In this document: positions 21,901-31,570 of the stretch, in pieces | Layout: each line of letters opens with the position of its first letter | How positions within the stretch are numbered: the stretch's first letter is position 1 | NCBI GenBank assembly: GCA_020796225.1 | Contig: CM036760.1 | Span: 4,940,001 to 5,004,000, forward strand | DNA from: Arion vulgaris | Taxonomy: Eukaryota; Mollusca; Gastropoda; Stylommatophora; Arionidae | Direction: 5' to 3' | DNA: 64,000 nucleotides | Notes under the pieces: model-generated | Told to the model about the DNA's origin: nothing | Database searches by the model: none | The model's input: only the letters and a program-made list of their open reading frames with translations | Made by a program: the position numbers and the translations under genes

Positions 21901-22039
21901 GTAATTTGTCCTCCTAACTTATGCATACTAGAGTCGCGAAATGGGAATTGACAGACACTATCTATCATACAAATGAGAATACTACATTGCATTTATTTGT
22001 AATTCTTAGTTCTCACTTCTTATAGGATACTATACACAA

Positions 22040-22130
22040 GTGTCTTTGTCCCTACAAGGCCAATTTATTTAGTATCACCGCAACATCCCCGTTGTTTTCT
22101 CAGTGTCTGGTCTGGTCTGACCACCTCAGG
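22040..22130 (-). repeat. Element T
   Basis: Minus-strand match to T at 58612 ('tgtctttgtccctaca', 'gtatcaccgcaaca', 'tggtctgaccacctcagg'). Confidence 0.6.
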
Positions 22131-22239
22131 TTTGTAAGTTTCTTATATCAATTTGATATTTATTAGAGAAAAAAATGAAGGCTGAACTAGTCTTTGACTG
22201 TGTCGACGATAAGTGACAATCAAAAAAAGGGACGGGTAA

Positions 22240-22550
22240 TAAAGGAGAAGTGATGAAATCAGAGACATGTCTGGTCAACCACTAGTGACAACTGTTATAA
22301 GAAAGAGAAGATGGAGATATGTTGGACACACCTTGAGGAGAAATGATCAACGAATGTCAAAGCAGGCATTGAAGTGGGATGCAAAGGGTTCAAGAAAGAG
22401 AGAACGACGTAAGGAGACCCTGGAACGAACTTTGCTGAGAGAGGCAGGAAATATTGGTCTCAGTTCCATGGAGAAGATTGAGCGAGTTGTCCAGGATAGA
22501 GCTGTATGAAGAAACTTACTTGCAGACCCTATGTAACGTATAACGGTACG
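22240..22550 (+). mobile_element. LINE-F RT C-terminal fragment
   Basis: Open frame 'MSGQPLVTTVIRKRRWRYVG', 'HTLRRNDQRMSKQALKWDAK', 'LLREAGNIGL', 'EKIERVVQDRAV' and a stop, then a 3' end 'cctatgtaacgtataacgg'. The copy at 63591 is very similar. RTE-type. 5' truncated. Confidence 0.85.
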
Positions 22551-22599
22551 AGAGGAATTATTATTATTATTATAACAAAGTTTGAGCTCATCTCTGACT

Positions 22600-22810
22600 G
22601 TCTGATCTGTTTGTTGCTTTCCGACGGTTAGAATCCGGACATCTCTATCCTGTTCATGGGTGCAGTTTTTTTTTTAAAGATCCTAAGACTGTCGCCGGAG
22701 TTACGTAATTCGTGCTTTGTGTAATACTCACTGTAGGTGGAGTACCACTTCTGCAAAGATGGACTGAGTCATTTGAGGAAGTCCGGTACAGTGACGTCAA
22801 TCCATCGTTT
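22600..22810 (+). mobile_element. SINE-V
   Basis: Box B-like 'cggttagaatccgg', then 'aagactgtcgccggagttac' and 'cgtgctttgtgtaatac'. Same body as 7000 and 30885. Confidence 0.7.
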
Positions 22811-22834
22811 TTATACCCTTTGTTTAAGATGAAG

Positions 22835-23040
22835 AAAATATATGCTGTTTTTTTTCTTTACTTTTCTTCAATCCTGTTTTACCTCACAGCGCCAGGATAA
22901 GAAGAGATTTCTAGAATATGCTTTTTGTTTGCGCTTCATAAACAGTGTTTTTTCGCTCTAAGAGGTCCACCTTTTGCATAGATGACCTTTTGCTTTGTAT
23001 CCACTGTATCGTAGTAATATTGGTCTTTGAGACGCTGAAG
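22835..23040. repeat. Dispersed repeat N
   Basis: Second copy of the sequence at 13691 ('ctcacagcgccaggataaga', 'tatccactgtatcg'). Confidence 0.6.
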
Positions 23041-23200
23041 CATTGGTTCATAAACAACATTATGTCTCGGAAGATGAAATATTTTGGCCTCGTTACATAC
23101 CTCAGTGGCTTGGAGAGAACGGTAATGGAAGGCATGGCTTCTGTAGTACGAGCTATTAGACGACCAAGACGAAGTGTCCCCATGCGCTTCTCGATTTTAA
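23041..23200 (+). mobile_element. LINE RT C-terminal fragment (LINE-C2-like)
   Basis: Frame 'MSRKMKYFGLVTYLSGLERT' then 'VMEGMASVVRAIRRPRRS'. It corresponds to 'KITYFGHIKRHDGLERTI' in the copy at 35300. Only about 45 codons survive. Confidence 0.7.
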
Positions 23201-23239
23201 ACTGCCAAGGGTTCTTTTACGTGCACAAACTGTACACGG

Positions 23240-23345
23240 GTCCTACGTTTTATCGTCCGTCTCCGATATTACAATGAACTCGATCTCACCTACACTGAGA
23301 TCATGGATCTCTGGAAAAATATCCAGATTTCTCCACGAACCTGGT
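23240..23345 (+). mobile_element. 3' end of RNase H LINE
   Basis: 'gaactcgatctcacctacac' and 'gagatcatggatctctgga' match the end of the RNase H LINE copy near 41725-41775. Severely 5' truncated. Confidence 0.7.
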
Positions 23346-23690
23346 ACCTTTGGCACGAGAGATGAGCACCTAACGTTTACGCCACAGAGACTCATTGGCA
23401 CGAGAGATGAGCACCTAACGTTTACGCCACAGAGGCTGTACGAGAGATGAGCACCTAACGTTACGCACGACGTCTTCACGAGATGAGCATAGGAGACAGA
23501 GGTAAGAAAGAGCACCTAACGTTTACGCCACAGAGACCGTGCTTGTCACGAGAGATGAGCACCTAACGTTTACGCCACAGAGACCGCTTGCACAGAGATG
23601 AGCACCTAACGTTTACGCCACAGAGACATAGACTTTTAGAGAGATGAGCACCTAAGGTTTACGCCACAGAGACATAGAACGTTACACTGA
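23346..23690. repeat. ~40-47-bp minisatellite
   Basis: Core 'gatgagcacctaacgtttac' plus 'gccacagag' recurs 7-8 times. Spacing varies (45, 40, 47 bp) because the linker after 'cagagac' differs. The stretch 23455-23510 is degenerate. Confidence 0.9.
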
Positions 23691-24093
23691 AACACACGAA
23701 AGCATGAACAACAAAAGTAATGTACAGAATACGTTTTAATATCATGTGGTATAATAGTGACTACGATGTTAAGTCCATATTTTTATTGGTTAAACGGCAC
23801 GCGATGAATGATGTGACTATCATCTCGCCGGCTGTCTTTATTTTCTTTATGTCCAAGTGCTTCTGTTGGCATCATCATCAAATAGCTTGTACTGAGCAGA
23901 ACTTTGCGACCCTAATAGTATTTGGAAATATTTTTCTCTCATAGGCTAGATTTTCTGCTGCTGTCATGCTCAAATCATCAGTTGCATCCAAATCCAACTT
24001 ATCTGTAATCTTCCTATTTTCAACTTTGTTTTGATGCATTCTTCCACATTGGTCTTCTCCAAGCCTTCCTGTCTTTTTATATGTCCAAAGCAC

Positions 24094-24784
24094 TAAAACA
24101 GAAATAATGAATATGGGAAGAAAACATAATAATCTAGACATCCATGTCAAGGGCACTAAAATAAACCAAGTGAAAGAATTCAAATACTTAGGAAGCATAT
24201 TCACAGAAGACGGAAGACTAGATAGAGAGATAGAGGCTAGAGTACAAAAAGCAAATGCTGTAAGCTACCAGCTACCCCCATTGTTAAGGCACCCAAATAT
24301 TTCACAGGCAGCTAAGCAACAGATGATCAACAGTATTTTTATACCTACTTTGTGTTACCAGAGCCAAACATGGACATTGAGCAACGCGCAGTCACAAAAA
24401 ATAACTACATGTGAAATGCGTTGCCTGCGAAATGTTACCAACAACACAAGAAAAGATAGAATCACCAACATCAGCATAAGAAAGAAAGTTGACACAAAAC
24501 CGTGCTTGAATTACATAGATAAACAAAGAATGAATTGGTTTGGCCACTTAATAAAATGCATCCAAACTCCACAGTATACAGAGTCTTCTACAACAGAACA
24601 TCGGGAAAGAAGGCAAGAGGAAGACCACGGAAAAGATGGTTAGATGGCGTAGCAGAATCCTGTGAAAGAGCAAAGATAACAATCACACAAGCCACCAGAA
24701 CAGCGCAAGACAAAAACAGAAAACCACGACACTGGGCAACAACCCGGTAGCAGTGTGACGACAAAAGAGAAGAAGAAGAAGAAG
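24094..24784 (+). mobile_element. LINE-D RT C-terminal copy, inserted in LINE-E
   Basis: Open frame from before 24107: 'QVKEFKYLGSIFTEDGRLDR', 'FIPTLCYQSQTWTLSNAQSQ', 'NYIDKQRMNWFGHLIKC'. A frameshift near 24600 moves to 'GKKARGRPRKRWLDGVAESC' and 'RKPRHWATTR' plus stop. GAA tail. A 7-bp duplication aaagcac lies at 24087 and 24785. 5' truncated just before motif E; best LINE-D copy here. Confidence 0.9.
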
Positions 24785-24931
24785 AAAGCACGTAAATTTT
24801 CTCATTCTTATTTATAGCATCAGCCAGTTTTCTTTGATTGTTATTCCTTTCTGGATAAATCTATTTGTTCTCTTCTCTGTTCATGATATATGGAGGACTC
24901 TTCTGTAACACTTATATTCAAAAGCACATAT

Positions 24932-25456
24932 CGCCCTAGTGGTTACCGGGGCCCAACTTTGAGGTGTAAAGCATAGAACCACTGTTACCTGCCACGTATG
25001 TCGTAAGAGGCGACTAAGGGGTTTGGTTGAAATCGGATGCCCGTGTCCGCTAGGGAACGCTAACCCGAGAAAAATGCTTGCAGAAAACGATGCACCAGGC
25101 CGTAAGGCGCATAACATGGTGCAACGACCCTCACAATGAGAAATGGGATAACGGACTCTACGGCCGCCAATCTGCCTCGGAGATTTAGCCACGCAGTAAG
25201 AATGTCAGACCTACCATCACGAGGGTGGCCAAAACTTACTGCTGGAAGAGGTCGGCACAAACGGGGAAGCAAAATCATTGAAATTATATCCTACAGAACT
25301 GCCCCCAGTATGCAAACGTGAGAAGAAAGAGGTGGCCCACTTACACTGGCGTCCAAGACAAACTGCATGGCGTGGCTGATAATCTGATGCAGAGGCTGAT
25401 TTATTAGAGAATCCGAAATCCCAATCTAGTGAGAACGCAGAAAGAAGAAGAAGAAG
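24932..25456 (+). mobile_element. Element X-long, inserted in LINE-E
   Basis: 525 bp from 'cgccctagtggttaccgggg' to a GAA tail. Perfect 12-bp target-site duplication aaaagcacatat at 24920-24931 and 25457-25468. The first ~120 bp equal the X head; the rest ('cataacatggtgcaacg', 'ctgcctcggagatttag') is specific to the long form. Non-coding. Confidence 0.92.
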
Positions 25457-25530
25457 AAAAGCACATATATGGTTTTTCCACTGTCTTGTTAAATGTCCAT
25501 GCTTCCACTCATATGTTGAATCTGGTACTT

Positions 25531-26194
25531 ATTTAAAACTGTTGTGGCTTCAGAAACCGTTACGAAAGGGAAAAATCCCACTCCAATTTTTGAGATTTTG
25601 AACTTGTGACAAGGAGTCTAAGAAGCAAATGCATTAAGAACTGTGTGATTTTGTCACTTAGCATAAACAATACGACATCGCCACTGCTTTGTAGATATAT
25701 GTTGTCAAAAGAAAGTTCTCTATTCGAAACAATAAACAAATACTTGGGGCTTAGTTTAGATACGCCACTGATTATAGACAACTGTGAACTAGGGTGTTAG
25801 ACTACCAAGAGCTAGTTCACAGTTTAATCTTTTCTTCTCAGATTAAATTCTGCCGACAGATTTAGATTACTTCACACTTCGAGATCACAATCCACTATTC
25901 CATCTTTCATTGCGTCCATCCAGCTATTACTCGTCCTGATAACTATCTGATAATGATAGCCTCGCCTGCAGAAACAATCCGAGAGTTCCCAGGTCGCGAT
26001 CGGCAATTTTTTGCAATCAATACAACATCCTGCAGATAAAGCAAGCCGAGCGGATTGACCAGGAGTGTTCATTGTATCGATGCCCCGTCAGTGATTGCTT
26101 ACCGCTTTTATCTGTACGACAATCTGGTTGAAGAAAAGGGGAGATCACTTTCTGTGAACTCGTTAGTTGACCTCTGTTTGTCTTAGTTTAAGGG
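25531..26194. other. Unrecognised; contains two adjacent hairpins
   Basis: No element or gene seen. Perfect 13-bp stem aactgtgaactag (25780-25792) pairs with ctagttcacagtt (25812-25824), loop 19 nt. Just after it, tttaatct and agattaaa form a second, shorter stem. Confidence 0.5.
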
Positions 26195-26625
26195 TCTCCG
26201 TGACGTGGTGGCTAGGCACTCCGCCTCTCGGCCCAAAGGTACTAGGTTCGTTCCTCGTGAAACCAGTTGGGATATTTTTTCCAGAAAACCCTGATCTCAG
26301 GGTAGGCGAGATCGTTCCTAGTCCTATAGGAGATGGACGATAAAACGTAGATCCCGGTTAATTTAAATAACCCTTGGCAGTTCAAAATAGAGAAGACCAG
26401 GCTGGAAAGTGCCAGCCCATTTTATTAAAGAAAGATTTAACAAATAAAATTCCTGTAAAATAACTTCCCATCTTCAAAATTACATCGGGGACACTCACCG
26501 GTGCTACGGTGCTCGTGCACTGACGCTGAGACATTCCCGTGTAAGAAAGAGATCGGAGCACACATGGTTACTTGCCGAAGCACAATGATGACGTTCCTAT
26601 TAATAAATCAATCAATGTTTTAGTT
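26195..26625 (+). mobile_element. SINE-W, fullest copy
   Basis: tRNA-like head: box A-like 'gacgtggtggctaggcac' and box B-like 'actaggttcgttcctcg'. Body with 'cggtgctacggtgctcgtgc' and the 3' tail 'aataaatcaatcaatg'. Other, shorter copies at 918, 9269, 10980, 27855 and 40580. Confidence 0.82.
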
Positions 26626-26628
26626 TAT

Positions 26629-27375
26629 CAAATGCTCATCTAAGAGGTCAGGTCAAATGCTCATCTAAGAGGTCAGATCAAATGCTCATCTAAGAGGTCA
26701 GATCAAATGCTCATCTAAGAGGTCAGATCAAATGCTCATCTAAGAGGTCAGATCAAATGCTCATCTAAGAGGTCAGATCAAATGCTCATCTAAGAGGTCA
26801 GATCAAATGCTCATCTAAGAGGTCAGATCAAATGCTCATCTAAGAGGTCAGATCAAATGCTCATCTAAGAGGTCAGATCAAATGCTCATCTAAGAGGTCA
26901 GATCAAATGCTCATCTAAGAGGTCAGATCAAATGCTCATCTAAGAGGTCAGATCAAATGCTCATCTAAGAGGTCAGATCAAATGCTCATCTAAGAGGTCA
27001 GATCAAATGCTCATCTAAGAGGTCAGATCAAATGCTCATCTAAGAGGTCAGATCAAATGCTCATCTAAGAGGTCAGATCAAATGCTCATCTAAGAGGTCA
27101 GATCAAATGCTCATCTAAGAGGTCAGATCAAATGCTCATCTAAGAGGTCGGGATCAAATGCTCATCTAAGAGGTCAGATCAAATGCTCATCTAAGAGGTC
27201 AGATCAAATGCTCATCTAAGAGGTCAGATCAAATGCTCATCTAAGAGGTCAGATCAAATGCTCATCTAAGAGGTCAGACAATGCTCATCTGAGGTCAGAT
27301 CAAATGCTCATCTAAGAGGTCAGATCAAATGCTCATCTAAGAGGTCAGATCAAATGCTCATCTAAGAGGTCAGGT
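26629..27375. repeat. Very uniform 25-bp minisatellite, ~30 units
   Basis: Unit 'caaatgctcatctaagaggt' plus 'cagat'. Nearly all units are identical; a few have 1-3 base changes (27147-27150, 27277-27292). The first and last units both read caggt instead of cagat. Starts immediately after the SINE-W tail. Confidence 0.97.
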
Positions 27376-27605
27376 GAAAAACCCTGCATAAATGTACGTG
27401 TGTTGACGTGTTGCATTCAGCTTCTGATGTCTATATTCACTTTGTGAATTATAATAACTGTTAGTTGATATTTATGAAAGCTTTTCTGTTGAAATTATTG
27501 TTTGTTTAGTCGTTCTTGGCAAAAAGCAAACATGAAATAAAGAGTAATTTAACTGATTGAGAAGAACATATAAATAACAATAAAAGGGGTTTTAAAGCTG
27601 AAGAA
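27376..27605. other. Short unrecognised spacer
   Basis: AT-rich; no copy found. Confidence 0.5.
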
Positions 27606-27830
27606 TTGACTTCATTGCACCGGGTTTTACAACATGTGGCTCGGTCCCACATCGCAGAAATGGCATTCCACCTGCTGAGAGTATTCATGCACAAAGCACG
27701 AACTCTGTAGCTCCCGAAACAATTCTAGGGTCTCTGAAAAACTGCACTCGTGAACAGAACGCGCGGTCCGGATTCGAACCCACGACCTTCGACTCACAAG
27801 GTAAAGGGCTTAGTCACAGAGACCACCTAT
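27606..27830 (-). mobile_element. SINE-V with full head
   Basis: Minus strand: 'gtctctgtgactaagccctt' (box A region) and 'cgtgggttcgaatccgga' (box B), then the V body and the end 'caccgggttttaca' (complement here at the left). Clearest V head together with the copy at 30885. Confidence 0.82.
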
Positions 27831-27854
27831 ATATATAAATAAGAATATATATGG

Positions 27855-28258
27855 TGTCGAGTTTGTAGTACTAGTGAAGACTTACGATAAACCGTACATA
27901 CCGTGCTCAAGTTGACAACATTAAATAATTCTTGGCGACTTAAAATATATAAAAGTAGGCTGGATAATGATAGTAAGACGTGACATGAGTTGGTTGAGGG
28001 CCTATGCCCCAATCCGGGGTAAAAAGGCAAAGAGAGAGAGAGGCTGGATAATCCCTGCCAATGTAATAATCATTTTTTATAATCACAAATTCCTAAAAAC
28101 ATTTTGAAAGGGTCAAAAATTACACCAGGGACCTTCATTAGTGCTACGGAGCTCGTGCACTGCTAGTGAGATTATCCTATGTAAATAATGAAACAGAGCA
28201 CACATTGCTAGTTATCGAAGTGTAATGATGATAGTAATATCAATCAACCAACCAAATC
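27855..28258 (+). mobile_element. SINE-W interrupted by a LINE-G tail
   Basis: Matches 26290-26620 in order ('cttacgataaaccgta', 'ttcttggcgactt', 'gtgctacggagctcgtgcac', tail 'atcaatcaacc'), but with about 72 extra bases at 27969-28040. Confidence 0.75.
27969..28040 (+). mobile_element. LINE-G 3' end, very short insertion
   Basis: About 72 bp ending in a GA run. Bounded by a perfect 12-bp duplication aggctggataat (27957 and 28041). Sequence 'atgagttggttgagggccta' and 'ccccaatccggggtaaaaag' equals the reverse complement of 53380-53440. An extreme 5' truncation. Confidence 0.88.
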
Positions 28259-28334
28259 ATATGAAGACATTGTAGCAGCTTGGTTAGTGACTCAATCCTG
28301 AAATTCACACACAAACAACGTGAACATCTTTTGT

Positions 28335-28480
28335 GGTTCAATACAGAAATCCACACAAAATCCACGTGAACACCGTTGGGGATTAATTCAGAAATTCACA
28401 CAAAATCCACGTGAACACCGTTGGGGATTAATTCAGAAATTCACACAAAAGCCACGTGAACACCCTTAAGTCCCTCATTT
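28335..28480. repeat. 45-bp tandem repeat, ~3.5 copies
   Basis: Unit 'aaattcacacaaaatccacg' plus 'tgaacaccgttggggattaattcag'; a diverged unit precedes it at about 28300. Confidence 0.9.
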
Positions 28481-28535
28481 ATTGTCAAATGTTGAGATGT
28501 AATACTAGATGGTCTACAACACTACACATTACAAC

Positions 28536-28990
28536 GAAATCCAACATAGATGCAACAAAACAAATCAAACACAGATGCATCAACACAGATGAAAATCAAT
28601 CAACAAGATGCAACAAAACAATGTAAACTAGTGGTCAATACAAGATGCACAAAAAAATCCACAATGAACAACAATTTAACATAGAAATCAAAACAAATCA
28701 ACAAGTGCAACAAAGCAATCAACTAGATCAACAAAAGAAATTAGACACAAAAGAACATGAACATGATGCAGATACAAATCAACACAGATGCAACAAAACC
28801 AAATAAACAGTATGTCCCATTATTGCAAAAGATGCACAAAGAAATAAATGATGCAACAAAGCAAATCAAACACAGATGCAACAAACAAATCCAACATAGA
28901 TGCAACAAAGCAAATCCAACATAGATGCAACAAAGCAAATCCAACATAGATGCAACAAAGCAAATCCAACATAGATGCAACAAAACAAAT
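28536..28990. repeat. 25-bp minisatellite seeded in LINE-B
   Basis: Unit 'caaatccaacatagatgcaa' plus 'caaag'; clean at 28891-28990, degenerate before. LINE-B at 60500-60530 carries one copy ('attcaacacagatgcaacaa' plus 'agcaaat'). The array passes straight into LINE-B coding sequence. Confidence 0.9.
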
Positions 28991-29580
28991 CCAACAATAG
29001 AACAAATGGCGCCAATTTTAAAATACAAACAGGTTACCATGAACACAAAAAGAGCAATGTTCAACACAATCTTTCTTCCTACATTATGCTATCAGTGCCA
29101 AACCTAGATACTGACATAAATGCAGAAGAAAACTAGTCACAACAGAGATGAAGTGTCTACGAAGAATGCTGGGAGTAACAAGAAGAGACTGGCTTAAAAA
29201 TGAAGACATCAGGAAAAAATGGGTACAACATCAGTACTGAACTTTATCAAGAAGCAACAATTAAATGGTTCGGCCATATAAGCAGATTACCAACAGGCAG
29301 TGCACCACAGAGAGCAATGTTGCTCCGATACAGTGGATACAAGCAAAAGGCCATCCACGTAAAGGTGGACCTCAGAGATAACAGAGGTGACAAAAGACAC
29401 TATTTATAAAGCACACACAAAAACCCATGTTATAAATCTCTTCTTACCCTGAAGCTGTGAGGCAAATCAGGATTAGAGAAGAGAAAGAAAGACAAGGTGC
29501 ATAGAGAGGCTCGCTCCAGGTGTCTTCTTTTTCGACCTGACACTAAAAGGCATAACAAGATTAGGGAATAGATTTATTAC
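28990..29580 (+). mobile_element. LINE-B RT C-terminal fragment
   Basis: 'PIEQMAPILKYKQVTMNTKR', 'AMFNTIFLPTLCYQCQT', then in shifted frames 'RNEDIREK'-, 'WFGHISRLPTGSAPQRAMLL'- and 'TSEITE'-type blocks. 3' end 'cgctccaggtgtcttctttt', shared with 32641. Multiple stops. Confidence 0.85.
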
Positions 29581-29804
29581 AAGAATACAAAACGTGCATT
29601 TGTTCAGATTAACTGTTTGAGATTAACTACATATTTAATTGATTGTTACTTAATCCGCTAAGAAAGGTAAAATAATCCTCTCATACAATGCCGTTGTAAT
29701 TTGAAGTGTTATAGACCATCTAGTATTACATCTCAACCTTTGACAACAAAGTGGCTACTTTGTCATTGCTACATCAACCCTTTGTTAGTTTATCCGTGGC
29801 CTCC

Positions 29805-30190
29805 GGCAATCGGGCGTGCCGTGCTATGATACAGAGAGGCGGCCGAATCAGGCGGTACCGTAAGTGGGTGGCACAAACAACTAAATTAAAATCACAATAG
29901 CCGGTTATTTTAAAGAAAAAACTTTTTTTCGATCCAGAAGCACTTGAGCTTTCAGCTCTTCGGCTCGGTGCCATGGACATCGTAACCCTTCGGTTCGGTG
30001 CCACGAACACCGTCAATCTGGGGAATCTGTGGCTTTTTCTGCCATCCCGTGGAATTGAACCCCTACACACAGAGGGATAGTCACCCGTAGTCCAACGCGC
30101 TACGAACACGTTGGGCAGACGGGCAGAAAAAACCTTTAAGGGGCGACACTTCGAAGACTTGCATCAGACTGAGAAAATATACCGCACGGA
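29805..30190 (+). mobile_element. MITE-Y interrupted by SINE-A
   Basis: Collinear with the complement of 38386-38561: 'gagaggcggccgaatcaggc', 'aaaatcacaatagccgg', then beyond the SINE 'cttcgaagacttgcatcag' and 'gagaaaatatacc'. hAT-like by comparison with the intact copy (8-bp duplication there). Confidence 0.78.
29923..30124 (-). mobile_element. SINE-A inserted in MITE-Y
   Basis: Complete minus-strand copy: T-run, body, box B complement 'ggaattgaacccc', head. Perfect 9-bp duplication agaaaaaac (29914-29922 and 30125-30133). Confidence 0.92.
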
Positions 30191-30377
30191 CATGTCCGGC
30201 AACATAAGGCCGACTAGCTCAGACGTGAAAACAAATATTTCTGTTTAATGGGGCTGGATTTTATAATGTTTGATAGAACACTGTAAGGTTTTCTGCAATT
30301 TTACACAATTCAACGAGTCCATGGTTATTTACTGATGCATTTTTAAAAATAATACTGAGATTTCTTAACTTTAAACT

Positions 30378-30379
<2 letters not shown>

Positions 30380-30414
<35 letters not shown>
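30380..30414. repeat. (CT)n microsatellite
   Basis: Pure tctc run of about 35 bp; surrounding sequence (30190-30690) otherwise unrecognised. Confidence 0.95.
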
Positions 30415-30417
<3 letters not shown>

Positions 30418-30699
30418 CCCCAGATAAACTTAATCTGTAACATAATATTTGATTTAGCAAGTTGTATTGTTTTTAACACCAATTGCTCTTTATCTAACAA
30501 TACTGGAATGCGAGGTCACGCGATGGTTGGGGTCTTATTTCCTAGAACTTTTAACTGAGCCCGTCGGCCGTATGGTATCGAAGGCCACGGTTTATCGAAC
30601 CAGGTAACCATTCCCATAGACAAGTGAGTGTAAGCGCCTGAAGGATACCCAGTCTCATAAAAATGCGAAGCTAGCTGTCTTTAAAACTTTGTCTTGAGG

Positions 30700-31135
30700 T
30701 AGTCTGTGTTACGAGGTGGTTACGCTATTTGACTTGAGTTCGGAAAGCGTCGTTTTTTCCGGAGTGATCCGGAGCTCCCTAAGATTGTTGTTAGAACTAC
30801 AGTTCTCGTATGTAGGGGCTGAGTCATGGGGAAAAAACATGTGCAGTGAAATGAATCTTTGGCCATTAACTCTTTCCGTATCATTAATAGACCGTAGTGG
30901 TCACTATGAAGGGTTACGCTTTTGCCTTGTGAGTCGAACTCGTGGGTTCGAATCCGGATTATGCCGTTCTGTTCATGAGTGCACTATTTCCTGAGACCCC
31001 TACGATTGTAGCTGGAGCTACGGGGTTCGTGCTTTGTGCAATCCTTTCGGCAGGGGCATACCATTTCTTCGGAGAGGGACCGAGCCATATTGGGTAAAAC
31101 CCGGTGCAATTAAGTAAATCCTTAGGTTTTAAAAT
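30700..31135 (+). mobile_element. Two SINE-V copies in tandem
   Basis: A diverged copy (30700-30870, 'aagattgttgttagaactac', 'gggctgagtcatgggg') is followed by a better one (30885-31135) with box B 'cgtgggttcgaatccgg' and body 'gctggagctacggggttcgt'. Confidence 0.72.
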
Positions 31136-31494
31136 CTTTTAAACCTTAAAAGTCATCACTATATATATATATATATCCTTCCAATCACATCACTATATAT
31201 CTTTCTTTCCACTCCCTCGAGTACATCTATTCCCACCCTCCAACATCTTATCTTCATGTATTCCTCTGCTTCGTTTCTTCCCGTTATCTCCTGTTCTCAA
31301 AATCTCTACCTTTCTTAAATGAGAAAAAAAAAGAAATTAAGGAAACCTTTTATACCTGAGGCGTATTCTGTAATACGGTGTTAGTCCATATGTGTCGTTA
31401 ACGAAATGTGAGGCCGTCTTTACTTTTAGTGTTTTTTCTGGTACCAAATTAAGGCTTTGATCGACCTGAGAGCGGTTACAGTCGAAAACATATT
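31136..31494. other. Unrecognised; short AT dinucleotide run
   Basis: Contains a (TA) run at about 31158-31177; otherwise no feature. Confidence 0.5.
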
Positions 31495-31570
31495 TCAGTG
31501 TAGAATTGAACCCGAACCACTAGTCTAATAAACGAGTTCACTAACAACTACGCTACTGTGGCTTTCTTAA
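31495..31570 (-). mobile_element. tRNA-like SINE head, family unknown
   Basis: Minus strand: 'cacagtagcgtagttgttag' (box A region) and 'gtggttcgggttcaattc' (box B). No acceptor stem; no other copy of the body recognised here. Confidence 0.5.

Larger units (their letters stand above)
23800..25530 (-). mobile_element. LINE-E copy split by two later insertions
   Basis: Three collinear pieces match 15795-16260: 23800-24093, 24785-24931 and 25457-25530. On the minus strand the first gives 'LDATDDLSMTAAENLAYERK' and 'TIRVAKFCS'. LINE-D and X-long occupy the gaps, each bounded by direct repeats. Frame already broken before or after insertion. Confidence 0.88.
28482..29746. repeat. ~55-bp inverted repeat flanking an array and a LINE-B
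   Basis: Left arm 28482-28535 contains 'gagatgtaatactagatggt'. Right arm 29692-29746 contains its complement 'accatctagtattacatctc'. Only about 6-7 mismatches over 55 bp. The 1.15 kb between holds the 25-bp array and a LINE-B fragment. Confidence 0.85.

Noticed and set aside
26629..27375. CRISPR-like array (25-bp repeats)
   Set aside because: There are no unique spacers; the units are directly tandem, and the setting is eukaryotic.
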